Source: Alphaproteobacteria bacterium (GTDB lineage Bacteria; Myxococcota_A; UBA796; GCA-2862545). From it: a stretch of DNA of 39,043 nucleotides. The stretch spans positions 1-39,043 of the forward strand of contig JACKEO010000029.1 of NCBI GenBank assembly GCA_020632955.1, read 5' to 3'. The position numbers and the translations under genes were made by a program. This document shows, in pieces, positions 16,016 through 24,184 of this stretch. The notes under the pieces are model-generated. The model was not told the origin of the DNA, did not search any database, and worked only from the letters and a program-made list of their open reading frames with translations. Positions within the stretch are counted from its first letter, which is position 1. Each line of letters begins with the position of its first letter.

Positions 16016-17095
16016 ATGTCGGGCCGCAAGATCATCCACCTGGACATGGACGCTTTCTACGCGTCCGTGGAGCAGCGCGACGACCCTGCGCTGCGGGGTC
16101 GTCCCGTGGTGGTGGGCGGCTCGCCCGGGGGCCGCGGCGTGGTGGCCGCCGCCAGCTACGAGGCCCGGCGCTTCGGCATCCGCTCGGCGATGTCCGCCGC
16201 CGAGGCGGCGCGGCGCTGCCCCGACGCCGTCTTCCTGCGTCCCGACATGGCGCGCTACCGTCAGGCCTCGGGCGAGGTCCGCGCGATCCTCGACACCGCC
16301 AGCGAGCTGGTGGAGCCGCTGTCCATCGACGAGTGGTTCCTCGACGTCACCGTGAACCTGCTGGGCCTGCCCCACGCGGCCGACGTGGCGCGGCACCTCC
16401 GTGCGCGCATCCGCGACGAGGTGGGCCTGACGGCGAGCTGTGGCGTGGGTCCCAGCAAGCTCGTGGCGAAGATCGCGTCGGACGTGCGCAAGCCCGACGG
16501 CCTCACCGTGGTCCCTCCCGAACGGGTGCTGGACTTCCTCCACCCGCGGCCGGTGCGCGTGATCTGGGGCGTGGGTCCCGCCACGGCGAAGCGCCTGGAG
16601 GCCCTCGGCGCCCGCACCGTGGGGGAGCTCGCGGCGCTGCCGGAGGAGGCGCTCGCCGGCCTGGGCAAGCACGGCGCCTTCCTCAGGAGGCTGGCGGCAG
16701 GGGAGGACCCCCGGGAGGTACGACCCCACCGGGAGCGCAAGTCCCGCGGCTCCGAGCGCACCTTCGAGCACGACCTGCTGGCGCTCGACGACGTGCTGGA
16801 CTCCCTCCGCGCGCAGGTCGCCCGGGTGTGCGAGGGCACGGCACGGGCCGGGCAGCGGGCCCACGTGGTGACGCTGAAGGTGCGGTACGACGACTTCACC
16901 ACGGTGACCCGCAGCGCCTCCCTCGGGGTGCCCACCACGCAGGCGGCCGAGGTGTTCGAGGTGGTGCAGGGGCTGCTCGACCGCACCGACGTGGGGCGCC
17001 GGCCCGTGCGGCTCGTGGGCGTGTCCCTGGGAGGCCTGGACGAGGGCACGGGGGAGCAGCTGGTCCTGCCCTTCGACCCGTCCGACCACGGTTGA
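16016..17095 (+). CDS. dinB: DNA polymerase IV (Y family)
   Basis: A 359-aa translesion polymerase. The catalytic acids are Asp10 (LDMDAFYASVE), Asp105 and Glu106 (SIDEWFLDVT); Tyr15 is at the steric-gate position. The finger region has AAASYEARRFGIRSAMS, the thumb has the helix-hairpin-helix-like GVGPATAKRLEALG, and the little-finger domain ends with QLVLPF (residues about 348-353), a good match to the beta-clamp binding motif. The residues after the catalytic pair, Trp107-Phe108, differ from the common Ala-Tyr. It probably has its own promoter, since the hairpin upstream separates it from cytochrome c. No SOS-type box was recognised. Confidence 0.95.
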   Translation: MSGRKIIHLDMDAFYASVEQRDDPALRGRPVVVGGSPGGRGVVAAASYEARRFGIRSAMSAAEAARRCPDAVFLRPDMARYRQASGEVRAILDTASELVEPLSIDEWFLDVTVNLLGLPHAADVARHLRARIRDEVGLTASCGVGPSKLVAKIASDVRKPDGLTVVPPERVLDFLHPRPVRVIWGVGPATAKRLEALGARTVGELAALPEEALAGLGKHGAFLRRLAAGEDPREVRPHRERKSRGSERTFEHDLLALDDVLDSLRAQVARVCEGTARAGQRAHVVTLKVRYDDFTTVTRSASLGVPTTQAAEVFEVVQGLLDRTDVGRRPVRLVGVSLGGLDEGTGEQLVLPFDPSDHG

Positions 17096-17145
17096 GGTGC
17101 AGGCCACGCGGTGGCGGACCGATTGGGGCAGCCGAGGAGGTCCGC

Positions 17146-19437
17146 ATGCGGACGCACCTGGTGCCCTGCCTGTTCCTGATCTGCCTCGGCTGCGAGGAGG
17201 CCGCGCGTCTCGACACGCTGCCCGAGGACGGCCTCTGTGCCGCCAACGTCTGGTACCAGGATGCCGACGGAGATGGCTGGGGGACCGACAGCCGCCTCGC
17301 CGAGGGCTGCAAGCCCCCCGGCGCGCTCTGGTCCCGACAGGTGGGGGACTGCGACGACGGCGACGTGCGGGTGCATCCCGAGGGCATCGAGCTCGCCAAC
17401 GGCGTCGACGACGACTGCAACGGCATCCCCGACGACGGGACCCCGCTGCACGACCACGACGGGGACGGCTTCTGCGGCCCGGACGTGGCGCGGTGCACCA
17501 CCCCGGGCACGATCCCGGGCGACTGCGACGACACCGACCCCGACATCCGGCCCGGTGCGCTCGAGCGCTGCAACGGCCTCGACGACGACTGCGACGGCCG
17601 CCCGTCGGGCTCCGAGGTGGACGGCGACGGTGACGGCTACCTGGCCTGCGACGACTGCGCCGACGCCGACCCCACCCGCTCGCCTGCGGCCCTCGAGGCC
17701 TGCGACGGCGTGGACCGCGACTGCAACGGCGTGGTGGACGACCTGGACGCCGACGGCGACGGTGCGGGCACCTGTCCGGGCACGGCCGGTGGCATCGACG
17801 TGCTCGTGATCGTGGGCGACGGGCCCGACGCCGCGGCGGTGCAGGGCCTGCTCTCCGACGCCGGGAGCGCACTGCGCCAGGCCCTGCAGGGCCAGGCCGT
17901 GAGCGCGCGCGTGGTGGTGATGGCCGCCGACGGCACCCTGCTGGGCGGCCCGTGGAACCTGGGCGGGTCCGGCTGGGTGGCCCGCTGGGCCGAGACCACC
18001 CGTCCCGAGCTGCGCCAGGGCAGCGAGGCCACCCCCGTGCTCGCCGCCACCGCGGCGCTCACCGTGCCCGGCTGGCGTCGTCCCGGCGCCGCGGTGGCCG
18101 TGCTGGTCGCCGCCGATCGCGACGACCACACCAGCCTCCGCCTCGACGAGGTGGATCGCCTCCTCGGCGGCGTGGGTGGCACCGACGACGTCCGCGTGAG
18201 CGTGCTCTCCGGCGGGTGGAAGGGCTGCTCGGGCTTCCGGGCCACGCCCCGCCTGGCCGGCTGGGCCGCCCTCACCGGCGGCGTGGTGGCCTCGGCCTGC
18301 GACGCCTCCTGGCTGTCGGACCTGGTGGCGGGCTGGCTGCCCCCCAGCGCGCGGGACTGCGACGACAGCGACCCCCTGGTGCACCCGCGTGCCCAGGAGC
18401 TCTGCAACGACGTGGACGACGACTGCGACGGCGTGGTGAACGAGGACGGCGACGGCGACGGCTTCGAGGTGTGCGAGGGCGACTGCGACGACCGCGTGGC
18501 CGCCATCCACCCGGGCGCCGTGGAGCGCTGCAACGGCCTCGACGACGACTGCGACGGCCAGGTGCCTGCGGTCGAGCGCGACGTGGACCGCGACGGCTAC
18601 GCCACCTGCGAGGGCGACTGCGCCGACGGCGACGCCAGTCGGCATCCCGGCCTCGTGGAGATCTGCGGCGACGGCGTGGACCGGGACTGCTCCGGCGACG
18701 ACGGGCAGGGCGTGGACGGCCTGGATGTGGACGGCGACGGCTTCACCACCTGCGAGGGGGACTGCCGGGACGACGACCCCACCACCTTCCCCGCGGCACC
18801 GGAGCACCGCTTCGACGGCGTCGACAACGACTGCGACGCGCTGGTGGACGGCGAGGATCCGGACGAGGTGGTGGTGATCCCGGCCGGGCAGGGCTCGGTG
18901 ACCCTGTCCACCACGGGCTCGCCCTTCTTCACCTTCTGCGGCAAGACGCGGAGCCTCGTCACGGTCACCAACAACGGCCTGGTGCTGATGGGGCGCTCGC
19001 CCACGGTGGACAAGACGCCCACGGTGGAGGACCTGGAGCGCTACGCCCCGGCGGCGGCGGTCGGCTGGGCGCCCACCGACTCCGACGCCTGGACCGACGG
19101 ACCCTTCCTCGGCGGCTACGGTGCCAGCGGCCCCGTGCTGGTGGTGCGTCGCCCTGGCAGGCTCACCGTGGTGCAGAACGGCGTGCCCTACCTGCGCACC
19201 GACGACCGCCTCACCACGGCGGCCGTCTTCGCGGACGAGTCCCTCGTGGTGGCCGTGCAGGAGGGGACCGACGTGGAAGACACCCTGGTGGGGTACGCCT
19301 GCGGCGACGAGCACCGGGTGACCATGGTCCAGAAGGCCGCGCCCTCCTGCTTCGACCTGCTGGAGGACGGCTCGGGCTACGCCCGGCTGCTCGACGAGGA
19401 GGCCCTGCCGCTCGTCGTGACCACCGAGTGCCCGTGA
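17146..19437 (+). CDS. MopE-repeat lipoprotein with VWA-like middle domain
   Basis: A 763-aa predicted surface lipoprotein (lipobox LICLGC, Cys16). Two blocks of the Cys/Asp-rich motif known from MopE (putative metal-binding motif; GDCDDxDP...E.CNGLDDDCDG) flank a middle domain: three repeats at about 34-215 and four at about 404-555. The middle (216-403) starts IDVLVIVGDGPD and contains VLVAADRDDHTS, resembling a von Willebrand A fold, but the DxSxS metal site is replaced by GDGPD. The tail (565-763) is beta-rich (TVTNNGLVLMG, YAPAAAVGWAP). Calcium or copper binding and matrix contact are plausible family-based inferences. The start is set by GAGGAGG (17134-17140). The frame is open upstream over dinB, which is a shadow. 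Confidence 0.9.
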   Translation: MRTHLVPCLFLICLGCEEAARLDTLPEDGLCAANVWYQDADGDGWGTDSRLAEGCKPPGALWSRQVGDCDDGDVRVHPEGIELANGVDDDCNGIPDDGTPLHDHDGDGFCGPDVARCTTPGTIPGDCDDTDPDIRPGALERCNGLDDDCDGRPSGSEVDGDGDGYLACDDCADADPTRSPAALEACDGVDRDCNGVVDDLDADGDGAGTCPGTAGGIDVLVIVGDGPDAAAVQGLLSDAGSALRQALQGQAVSARVVVMAADGTLLGGPWNLGGSGWVARWAETTRPELRQGSEATPVLAATAALTVPGWRRPGAAVAVLVAADRDDHTSLRLDEVDRLLGGVGGTDDVRVSVLSGGWKGCSGFRATPRLAGWAALTGGVVASACDASWLSDLVAGWLPPSARDCDDSDPLVHPRAQELCNDVDDDCDGVVNEDGDGDGFEVCEGDCDDRVAAIHPGAVERCNGLDDDCDGQVPAVERDVDRDGYATCEGDCADGDASRHPGLVEICGDGVDRDCSGDDGQGVDGLDVDGDGFTTCEGDCRDDDPTTFPAAPEHRFDGVDNDCDALVDGEDPDEVVVIPAGQGSVTLSTTGSPFFTFCGKTRSLVTVTNNGLVLMGRSPTVDKTPTVEDLERYAPAAAVGWAPTDSDAWTDGPFLGGYGASGPVLVVRRPGRLTVVQNGVPYLRTDDRLTTAAVFADESLVVAVQEGTDVEDTLVGYACGDEHRVTMVQKAAPSCFDLLEDGSGYARLLDEEALPLVVTTECP

Positions 19438-19462
19438 CGCCTTCTCGCGGGGCGCGCGTCAC
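19434..19462 (+). terminator. Hairpin overlapping the stop of the MopE-repeat gene
   Basis: GTGACGC (19434-19440) and GCGTCAC (19456-19462) form a perfect 7-bp stem with a 15-base loop; the left arm includes the TGA stop. No T run follows. It may end transcription ahead of the redoxin gene. Confidence 0.4.
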
Positions 19463-19512
19463 CGTCCCGGTCCTCGCGACGTACCCCCCGGCGCACCGTC
19501 CGGGGTCCGTCC

Positions 19513-20289
19513 ATGCGCGCCGCCAGCTCCCTGATCCTGCTCCTCGCCTGTGCCCCGGCCACGCCCGGGAACGACGACACCGCGGGTGACCTCGTCGACA
19601 GCGCCGACACGGGCGCGCCGGGCGACGACACGTCGGCGGACGACACCTCCGCGGACGACAGCGGAGCCGGGGGCGACACGGGCTCGGGCGACAGCGGTCC
19701 GACGGGCGACAGCGGCCCGGCCGACACGGCGGGCGACAGCGGCGCGGGCGACAGTGGCGCGGGTGACAGCGGTGCCGGCGACAGCGGCGCGGGCGACTCC
19801 GGCACCCCCGCGGTGCCCTGCGCGGGTCGCACCATCGGCACGGCCCTGGGCGAGTGCGCCCCCGACTTCACGCTGAAGGACGCCAGCGGCGTCACCCACG
19901 ACCTCCACAGCGGCGCCGGGCAGGTCACGGTGCTGGACTTCAGCACGATGTGGTGCCCGCACTGCAAGGCGCTGGCGCCCAAGCTCGAGGCCCTCCACCA
20001 GACCCACGGCGGCAGCGGCCTGCGCGTGATCACGGTGCTCCACGAGGACCTGAACGGCGACCCGCCCGACGCCGCCGACCTGAACCTCTGGATCTCCACC
20101 TTCTCGGTCACGCACCTGGTGCTCAACGACCCCCAGGCCACCGTGGAGGCCGTCTTCGGCGGCTTCTACCAGCCGAACGTGGTCGTGCTCGACGAGGACC
20201 TGGTGGTGCGCTGGCGGAACACCGGCAGCAGCTCCGCCCAGGCGGTCACGGCCGCGGTCGAGACCGTGCTCGCGGGCGGAACGCCGTAG
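19513..20289 (+). CDS. Thioredoxin-fold (TlpA/AhpC-like) lipoprotein with CPHC site
   Basis: A 258-aa membrane-anchored redoxin. The lipobox is LLLAC (Cys13), and residues about 20-98 are an Asp/Ser/Gly/Thr tether ending in five GDSGA/T units. The thioredoxin fold runs from about 105: CAPDFTLKDASG, then VLDFSTMWCPHCKALAP with active site Cys148-Pro-His-Cys151, and Pro221 in YQPNVVVLD as the likely cis-proline. CPHC is the dipeptide of the oxidising enzyme DsbA, while the fold is TlpA/AhpC-like, so the direction of electron flow is open. It acts outside the cytoplasm on thiols of exported proteins. It lies 75 nt after the very Cys-rich MopE-type protein, a plausible disulfide-bonded client, and 29 nt before the DUF1304 gene. 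Confidence 0.9.
   Translation: MRAASSLILLLACAPATPGNDDTAGDLVDSADTGAPGDDTSADDTSADDSGAGGDTGSGDSGPTGDSGPADTAGDSGAGDSGAGDSGAGDSGAGDSGTPAVPCAGRTIGTALGECAPDFTLKDASGVTHDLHSGAGQVTVLDFSTMWCPHCKALAPKLEALHQTHGGSGLRVITVLHEDLNGDPPDAADLNLWISTFSVTHLVLNDPQATVEAVFGGFYQPNVVVLDEDLVVRWRNTGSSSAQAVTAAVETVLAGGTP
19732..19806 (+). repeat. Five 15-bp units coding GDSGA
   Basis: Five tandem 15-bp units encode GDSGA four times and GDSGT once in the redoxin tether. The nucleotide copies differ mostly at third positions, so the protein repeat is kept while the DNA drifts. Copy number could change without a frameshift. Confidence 0.75.
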
Positions 20290-20318
20290 GCAGCGCTACC
20301 TCCTCGCGGGGAGGAACC

Positions 20319-20687
20319 ATGGCCACCGCCGCCTCGATCGTCGCCGGCCTCGTCGCCGCGCTGCACGTCTGGATCGCGATCCTGGAGGGCCTGCTCTGGC
20401 AGCGGGCCACGCGGGTCTTCGGCATCCCCCGGGATCAGCGCGACAACCCGCTGCTGCGCGCGATGCTCCAGAACCAGGGCATCTACAACGCCTTCCTCGC
20501 CGCCGGCCTCGGCTGGGGCCTGGTCCACCCCGAGGCGGCCGTGGGGGTGCAGATCCAGCTCTTCTTCCTCGGGTGCGTGGCGGTGGCCGGCGTGGTGGGG
20601 GCGGTCACGGCCAGCCCACGCATCCTGCTCGTGCAGACCGTGCCGGCCCTGCTGGGCATCGGGCTGAGGCTGGCCGCGGGGGCCTGA
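20319..20687 (+). CDS. DUF1304 family membrane protein
   Basis: A 122-aa protein with four predicted membrane helices. The stretch QNQGIYNAFLAAGLGWGL and the early HVWIAILEG are typical of the DUF1304 family, whose biochemical role is unknown. The ATG has a good ribosome binding site, GGGGAGGA (20308-20315). It follows the redoxin gene by 29 nt and converges with the beta-lactamase-like gene, leaving 22 nt between the stops. Confidence 0.85.
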   Translation: MATAASIVAGLVAALHVWIAILEGLLWQRATRVFGIPRDQRDNPLLRAMLQNQGIYNAFLAAGLGWGLVHPEAAVGVQIQLFFLGCVAVAGVVGAVTASPRILLVQTVPALLGIGLRLAAGA

Positions 20688-20709
20688 GGCGCATCGAGCT
20701 CCCTCGGGT

Positions 20710-21864
20710 TCAGGGGGCGAGGGCCTCGCGCGCCCGCACGCAGGCTGCGTACGCCAGGTCGCTGACCTCGGCGCCGAACTCGTCGTGGAGCGCCGCCACC
20801 ACGATGCCGTCCTCGGTGCGGAAGAGGTCGGACTGGAAGCCGTTCGTGGACCCGGTGTGGCCCTCCACGAAGCCGCAGGGGGTGTCCTCCAGGCGCATGC
20901 CCCGCCCGTAGGGTGCGGGCGCCGTGGTGCCCTCTTCGGGGAAGAGGGCCCGGTCGCGCATCAGGGCGAGGTGGGCGGGAGGCACGAGGGTGGCGTCGAA
21001 CAGCGCGCGGCCCCAGCGCAGCAGGTCGCGCACGTCGCCGCCCAGGCCGCCCGACGCCCACTGCCAGCGGGGATCGAGCGACCACCCGGGCACGCCGTAG
21101 TTGAAGCCCGCCACCTGGGGTGCGCACGCGGGCTCGGGGTCGAAGCCCGACAGGTGGATGGTGTCGAGGCCGCCGGGGCCCGTGAGGCGCGTGCGCACCA
21201 GATCCTCGAGGGCCTCTCCGGTGAGGCGCTCCAGCACGCGCCCGAGCACGAAGTAGTTGGTGTTGCTGTACGACCAGGCGGTGCCGGGCGGGAAGCGCAG
21301 CCCCCGGGCGCCGGCCTCGGCGATCACGTCGTCCACCGGGCGGCCGCTGTCGTCCTGCCCCACCACCGCGGCGAGGAAGGACGGCAGGTCGGTGTAGTCG
21401 ACGAGGCCCGAGCCGTGCTGGAGGAGCAGGTCCAGGGTGATCGCGTCCGCCTGCGGCAGGTCGGGGTACCAGCGATCCACGGTGTCGGTACGCGCGAGCA
21501 GGCCCTCGTCCTCGAGCTGCAGCACCAGGGCGGCCACGAAGGTCTTCGTGATGGAGCCGTAGAGGAAGCCGTCGGTCGACCGGACGGGCTCCAGCTGGTC
21601 CTCGTCGCGGGTGCCGCTGGCGCCCACCCAGCTGCCCCTGCCCGGCACGTGCACCGCGAGCGTGGCGCCGGGCGCCCCCAGGCGGGATCGCTCCGTGTCG
21701 AGCACCTCCTGGAGCGCCGCGGCGAGGGCAGGGTCCAGGCCGCCCTCGTCGTCGAGCGGGCGGTGGCAGGGGCTGCCGGCGTCGGTGTCGGTGTCCGCGT
21801 CCGCGTCCGCGTCCGCATCGGGCGTGTCGCAGCCGGCGAGCAGCAGCAGGACCAGCGGACGCAC
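20710..21864 (-). CDS. Class C beta-lactamase/DD-peptidase-like lipoprotein
   Basis: A 384-aa serine hydrolase of the beta-lactamase (AmpC/esterase/D-Ala-D-Ala carboxypeptidase) superfamily. Catalytic Ser104 and Lys107 are in GSITKTF, Tyr199 is in the YSN box, and HTG (336-338) stands in for the KTG box. The N-terminus is a lipoprotein signal with LLLAGC (Cys12) followed by an alternating Asp-Ala/Asp-Thr tether. HTG rather than KTG is common in the esterase and peptidase branches, so antibiotic hydrolysis should not be assumed; a cell-wall peptide or ester substrate is as likely. The start is GTG (21862-21864) with GGGAGGAG just upstream. A GATAGGCC element lies 18 nt before the start. Confidence 0.9.
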   Translation of the reverse strand: MRPLVLLLLAGCDTPDADADADADTDTDAGSPCHRPLDDEGGLDPALAAALQEVLDTERSRLGAPGATLAVHVPGRGSWVGASGTRDEDQLEPVRSTDGFLYGSITKTFVAALVLQLEDEGLLARTDTVDRWYPDLPQADAITLDLLLQHGSGLVDYTDLPSFLAAVVGQDDSGRPVDDVIAEAGARGLRFPPGTAWSYSNTNYFVLGRVLERLTGEALEDLVRTRLTGPGGLDTIHLSGFDPEPACAPQVAGFNYGVPGWSLDPRWQWASGGLGGDVRDLLRWGRALFDATLVPPAHLALMRDRALFPEEGTTAPAPYGRGMRLEDTPCGFVEGHTGSTNGFQSDLFRTEDGIVVAALHDEFGAEVSDLAYAACVRAREALAP

Positions 21865-21882
21865 GGGGCTCCTCCCGAAGTC

Positions 21883-21890
21883 GGCCTATC
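21883..21890 (-). promoter_or_regulatory. Candidate -10 element GATAGGCC
   Basis: GATAGGCC on the minus strand, 18 nt before the GTG of the beta-lactamase-like gene. The same GATAG core occurs before several other genes here. No convincing -35 box. Confidence 0.4.
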
Positions 21891-21934
21891 GCCGCAGGTC
21901 GGGTGCGCCAGCGGCGCCGCGCGTGCACGATCCC

Positions 21935-21962
21935 TTGCGCCCGCGCGCTCCTCGCGTAGGCT
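21935..21962 (+). promoter_or_regulatory. Candidate promoter of the ABC transporter operon
   Basis: TTGCGC (21935-21940) and TAGGCT (21957-21962) are separated by 16 bp, a reasonable sigma-70-like arrangement, with the GTG start 14 nt further on. This is the best paired -35/-10 candidate found in the window. Confidence 0.45.
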
Positions 21963-21976
21963 TCGGGGGGCTGGGG

Positions 21977-22909
21977 GTGCGTGTGCTGCCGAGGGCGAGG
22001 CTCGCGGGCGTGGTCCGCACCTTCAAGGACGTGGTGGCGGTGGACGGGCTCGACCTCGAGCTCCAGGCCGGTCGCATCTACGGGCTCCTGGGGCCGAACG
22101 GGTCGGGCAAGACCACCACGATCCGTACGTTGCTGGGGCTCGTGCGGCCCGATCGCGGGGAGGTGGAGCTGCTGGGCGGGCCGCCCGACGACGAGCGACG
22201 GGCGCGGGTCGGCTACGTGCCCGAGAGCCGCGCGCTGCCCGAGATCTACGAGGTGGGCGACGCGCTCACCTTCTTCGCCCGCATGCGTGGGCGCACCCTG
22301 GCCGACGCGCGTGACCTCGCCCGGACCTGGATCGACCGCCTGGAGCTGGGGGCCAAGGCCAGCGCGCGCATCAAGACGCTGTCGAACGGGCAGCAGCAGA
22401 AGGTGCAGATCGCGCTGGCGCTGATGTGCGAGCCGGAGCTGGTGGTGCTGGACGAGCCGCTCACGGGGCTCGACCCGTCGCACCAGCAGCTCGTCTCGGA
22501 GCGCTTCCACGAGGTGGCGCGTGGCGGCGCCACGGTGCTGCTCTCCACCCATCGGCTGCGTGAGGCCGAGGAGATGATCGACCACGTGGTGATGCTCGCC
22601 CAGGGCAGGAAGGTGCTGGACGCGCCGCTGAAGTCGGCGCTGCGCGAGGCCTTCGACGGCACCTGGCGGCTCACGCTCGACCACGCCGAGGCCGACGCGG
22701 GCTGGGTGGCGGGGGACGACGTGGAGGCGCTGGCGAGGGAGGGCGACGAGGTCTCGGTGCGGTTGTCGCCCGAGGCCGGCGTCGCGCCGCTCCTGGCCCG
22801 CGCCGCCGCGGCCGGTGCACCCCTCCTGGGCGTGCGCGCGGTGCTGCCGTCGCTGCACGATCTCTACCTGGCGCGCGTGGCGGGCGCGCTCGGGCCGGAG
22901 GCGGCCTAG
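21977..22909 (+). CDS. ABC transporter ATP-binding protein, NatA-like
   Basis: A 310-aa ATPase of an ABC-2 type exporter. Walker A is GPNGSGKT (39-46), the signature is LSNGQQQK (135-142), Walker B is LVVLDEP (155-161) and the switch His is His192 in STHRLREAEE. The region after Walker A has GYVPESRALPEIYEV, with Glu in the Q-loop position as in NatA-type proteins. The C-terminal 100 residues form an accessory domain (DUF4162-like by position). The start is taken as GTG 21977 after a G-rich stretch; GTG 21983 is an alternative. The next gene starts on the base after its stop. With the two permeases it should form an exporter whose substrate is unknown. Confidence 0.93.
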   Translation: MRVLPRARLAGVVRTFKDVVAVDGLDLELQAGRIYGLLGPNGSGKTTTIRTLLGLVRPDRGEVELLGGPPDDERRARVGYVPESRALPEIYEVGDALTFFARMRGRTLADARDLARTWIDRLELGAKASARIKTLSNGQQQKVQIALALMCEPELVVLDEPLTGLDPSHQQLVSERFHEVARGGATVLLSTHRLREAEEMIDHVVMLAQGRKVLDAPLKSALREAFDGTWRLTLDHAEADAGWVAGDDVEALAREGDEVSVRLSPEAGVAPLLARAAAAGAPLLGVRAVLPSLHDLYLARVAGALGPEAA

Positions 22910-24184
22910 GTGCGCCTGCTGTCGCCCTTCCCCCGTGGCGTGCGCGCCCCCTGGCGGGACGCCTGGCGCGTGGCCCGGCACGGCATCGGGCGCGAGCTGC
23001 GGTCCGGGTGGTTCTGGCTGGCGAGCCTCGGCTTTCCGCTGGTGATGCTGGGATTCATGGCCGTGATGGCCGTCGTGGGTGCTTCCGCGGAGGTGGAGGA
23101 GCCTGCGCCCGAGGTCCTGCTCACGGTGGTGCCCGGCGACCTCGCCCTGCGGGAGGCGGTGGAGGCCTGGACCCACGAGTGGGGCACGGAGGTGGGTGCC
23201 GTGCGCCTCGTGCTGGCAGACGGGGGGAGCCCGACGCACCCTGTGCTCTACCTGGCGGGCTCTCCGTCGCGCCCGTACGCGCGGGTGGTGGTGAGGTCGG
23301 CGGCAGAGGCGGAACGGCTCCGCGACGTGGCGGATCGGGTCACCTGGGGGCTGATGCGTCAGGCCGTGCTGCAGGAAGGAGAGGCGGAGCGCGCAGCGGA
23401 CGCATCGTCGGATCCAGCTCCCGCGTCGGACGGGGGCGACACGGACGACGACGCGGAGGGCGAGGCGGTCGAGACCGACGTGGCCACCCGCATCGCCCAC
23501 GATCTCGAGGTGCTGGCGCGCAGTGCCGGCACCCTGGTGGCAGGCCTCGGCGCGCTGCTGGGCGTGCTCCACGGGCTCGCCGCGGGTCAGCACCTCAGCC
23601 AGGACCGCGAGAAGGGCCTCTTCGGCGTGTTGCGGGTGGGGACGCCGCCGGCGGTGCTCTACGTGGGGGGACTCCTCGAACGCCTGGTGCTCGGGGTGGC
23701 GAGCGCGCTTCCCTTCCTCGTGGTGCTCCTCCCTCCGCTGGGCCTCGCCCTGCTCGGCGCCGGCATGATTCGTCCCGATCTGCTGCTGTGGATCGCCCTC
23801 GGGCTCCCGGCCTTCGCGCTGCTGGCGAGCACCGGCGGCTTCACCCTCGCGGCGATGATCGGGGCGGTGGTGGGGAGCGCGCAGCGCGGGCAGCGGGGCG
23901 CGGCGCTCTCGAGCCTGATCACGCCGGTCGTGGCGGTGGCGGGCATCCCGCTCTTCCAGCTGGCGCGGAACGCTGAGGGGCTGGCGGCCGTCGCGCTCCT
24001 GGGGGTGCCGGTCGTGGGCGTGGCACCGCTGATCGACGGCCTGCAGTCGGGCACCTCCTGGGTGCTGCTCCTGCTCGCGCTGGGGGTCCAGATCGGCTGG
24101 ATCGTCGGGGCGCTCCGCGTGGGGGCCTGGGCCTACGGACTCGAGGACGAGCTGGTCGACGACCTGCGGCGGAGGTGGCGATGA
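22910..24184 (+). CDS. ABC-2 type permease, first subunit
   Basis: A 424-aa membrane subunit starting with GTG directly after the ATPase stop. The plan is an N-terminal cytoplasmic stretch, one helix at about 38-58, a long outer domain (about 60-200) with an acidic segment (DGGDTDDDAEGEAVETD, around 165-185), then five or six helices to the C-terminus. This resembles NatB-type permeases. The likely partner is the permease encoded next, whose start overlaps this stop as ATGA (24181-24184). A heterodimer served by one ATPase is the simplest reading. Confidence 0.88.
   Translation: MRLLSPFPRGVRAPWRDAWRVARHGIGRELRSGWFWLASLGFPLVMLGFMAVMAVVGASAEVEEPAPEVLLTVVPGDLALREAVEAWTHEWGTEVGAVRLVLADGGSPTHPVLYLAGSPSRPYARVVVRSAAEAERLRDVADRVTWGLMRQAVLQEGEAERAADASSDPAPASDGGDTDDDAEGEAVETDVATRIAHDLEVLARSAGTLVAGLGALLGVLHGLAAGQHLSQDREKGLFGVLRVGTPPAVLYVGGLLERLVLGVASALPFLVVLLPPLGLALLGAGMIRPDLLLWIALGLPAFALLASTGGFTLAAMIGAVVGSAQRGQRGAALSSLITPVVAVAGIPLFQLARNAEGLAAVALLGVPVVGVAPLIDGLQSGTSWVLLLLALGVQIGWIVGALRVGAWAYGLEDELVDDLRRRWR

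Noticed and set aside
15283..16047. N-terminal extension of the S9 peptidase
   Set aside because: The frame is open, but it crosses the divergent cytochrome c gene and the hairpin, and the extension shows no domain; the signal-like sequence starts near 15282.
20710..21864. Antibiotic-resistance beta-lactamase
   Set aside because: The fold and catalytic residues fit, but HTG in place of KTG and the lipoprotein tether fit esterase or peptidase branches as well; resistance cannot be claimed.
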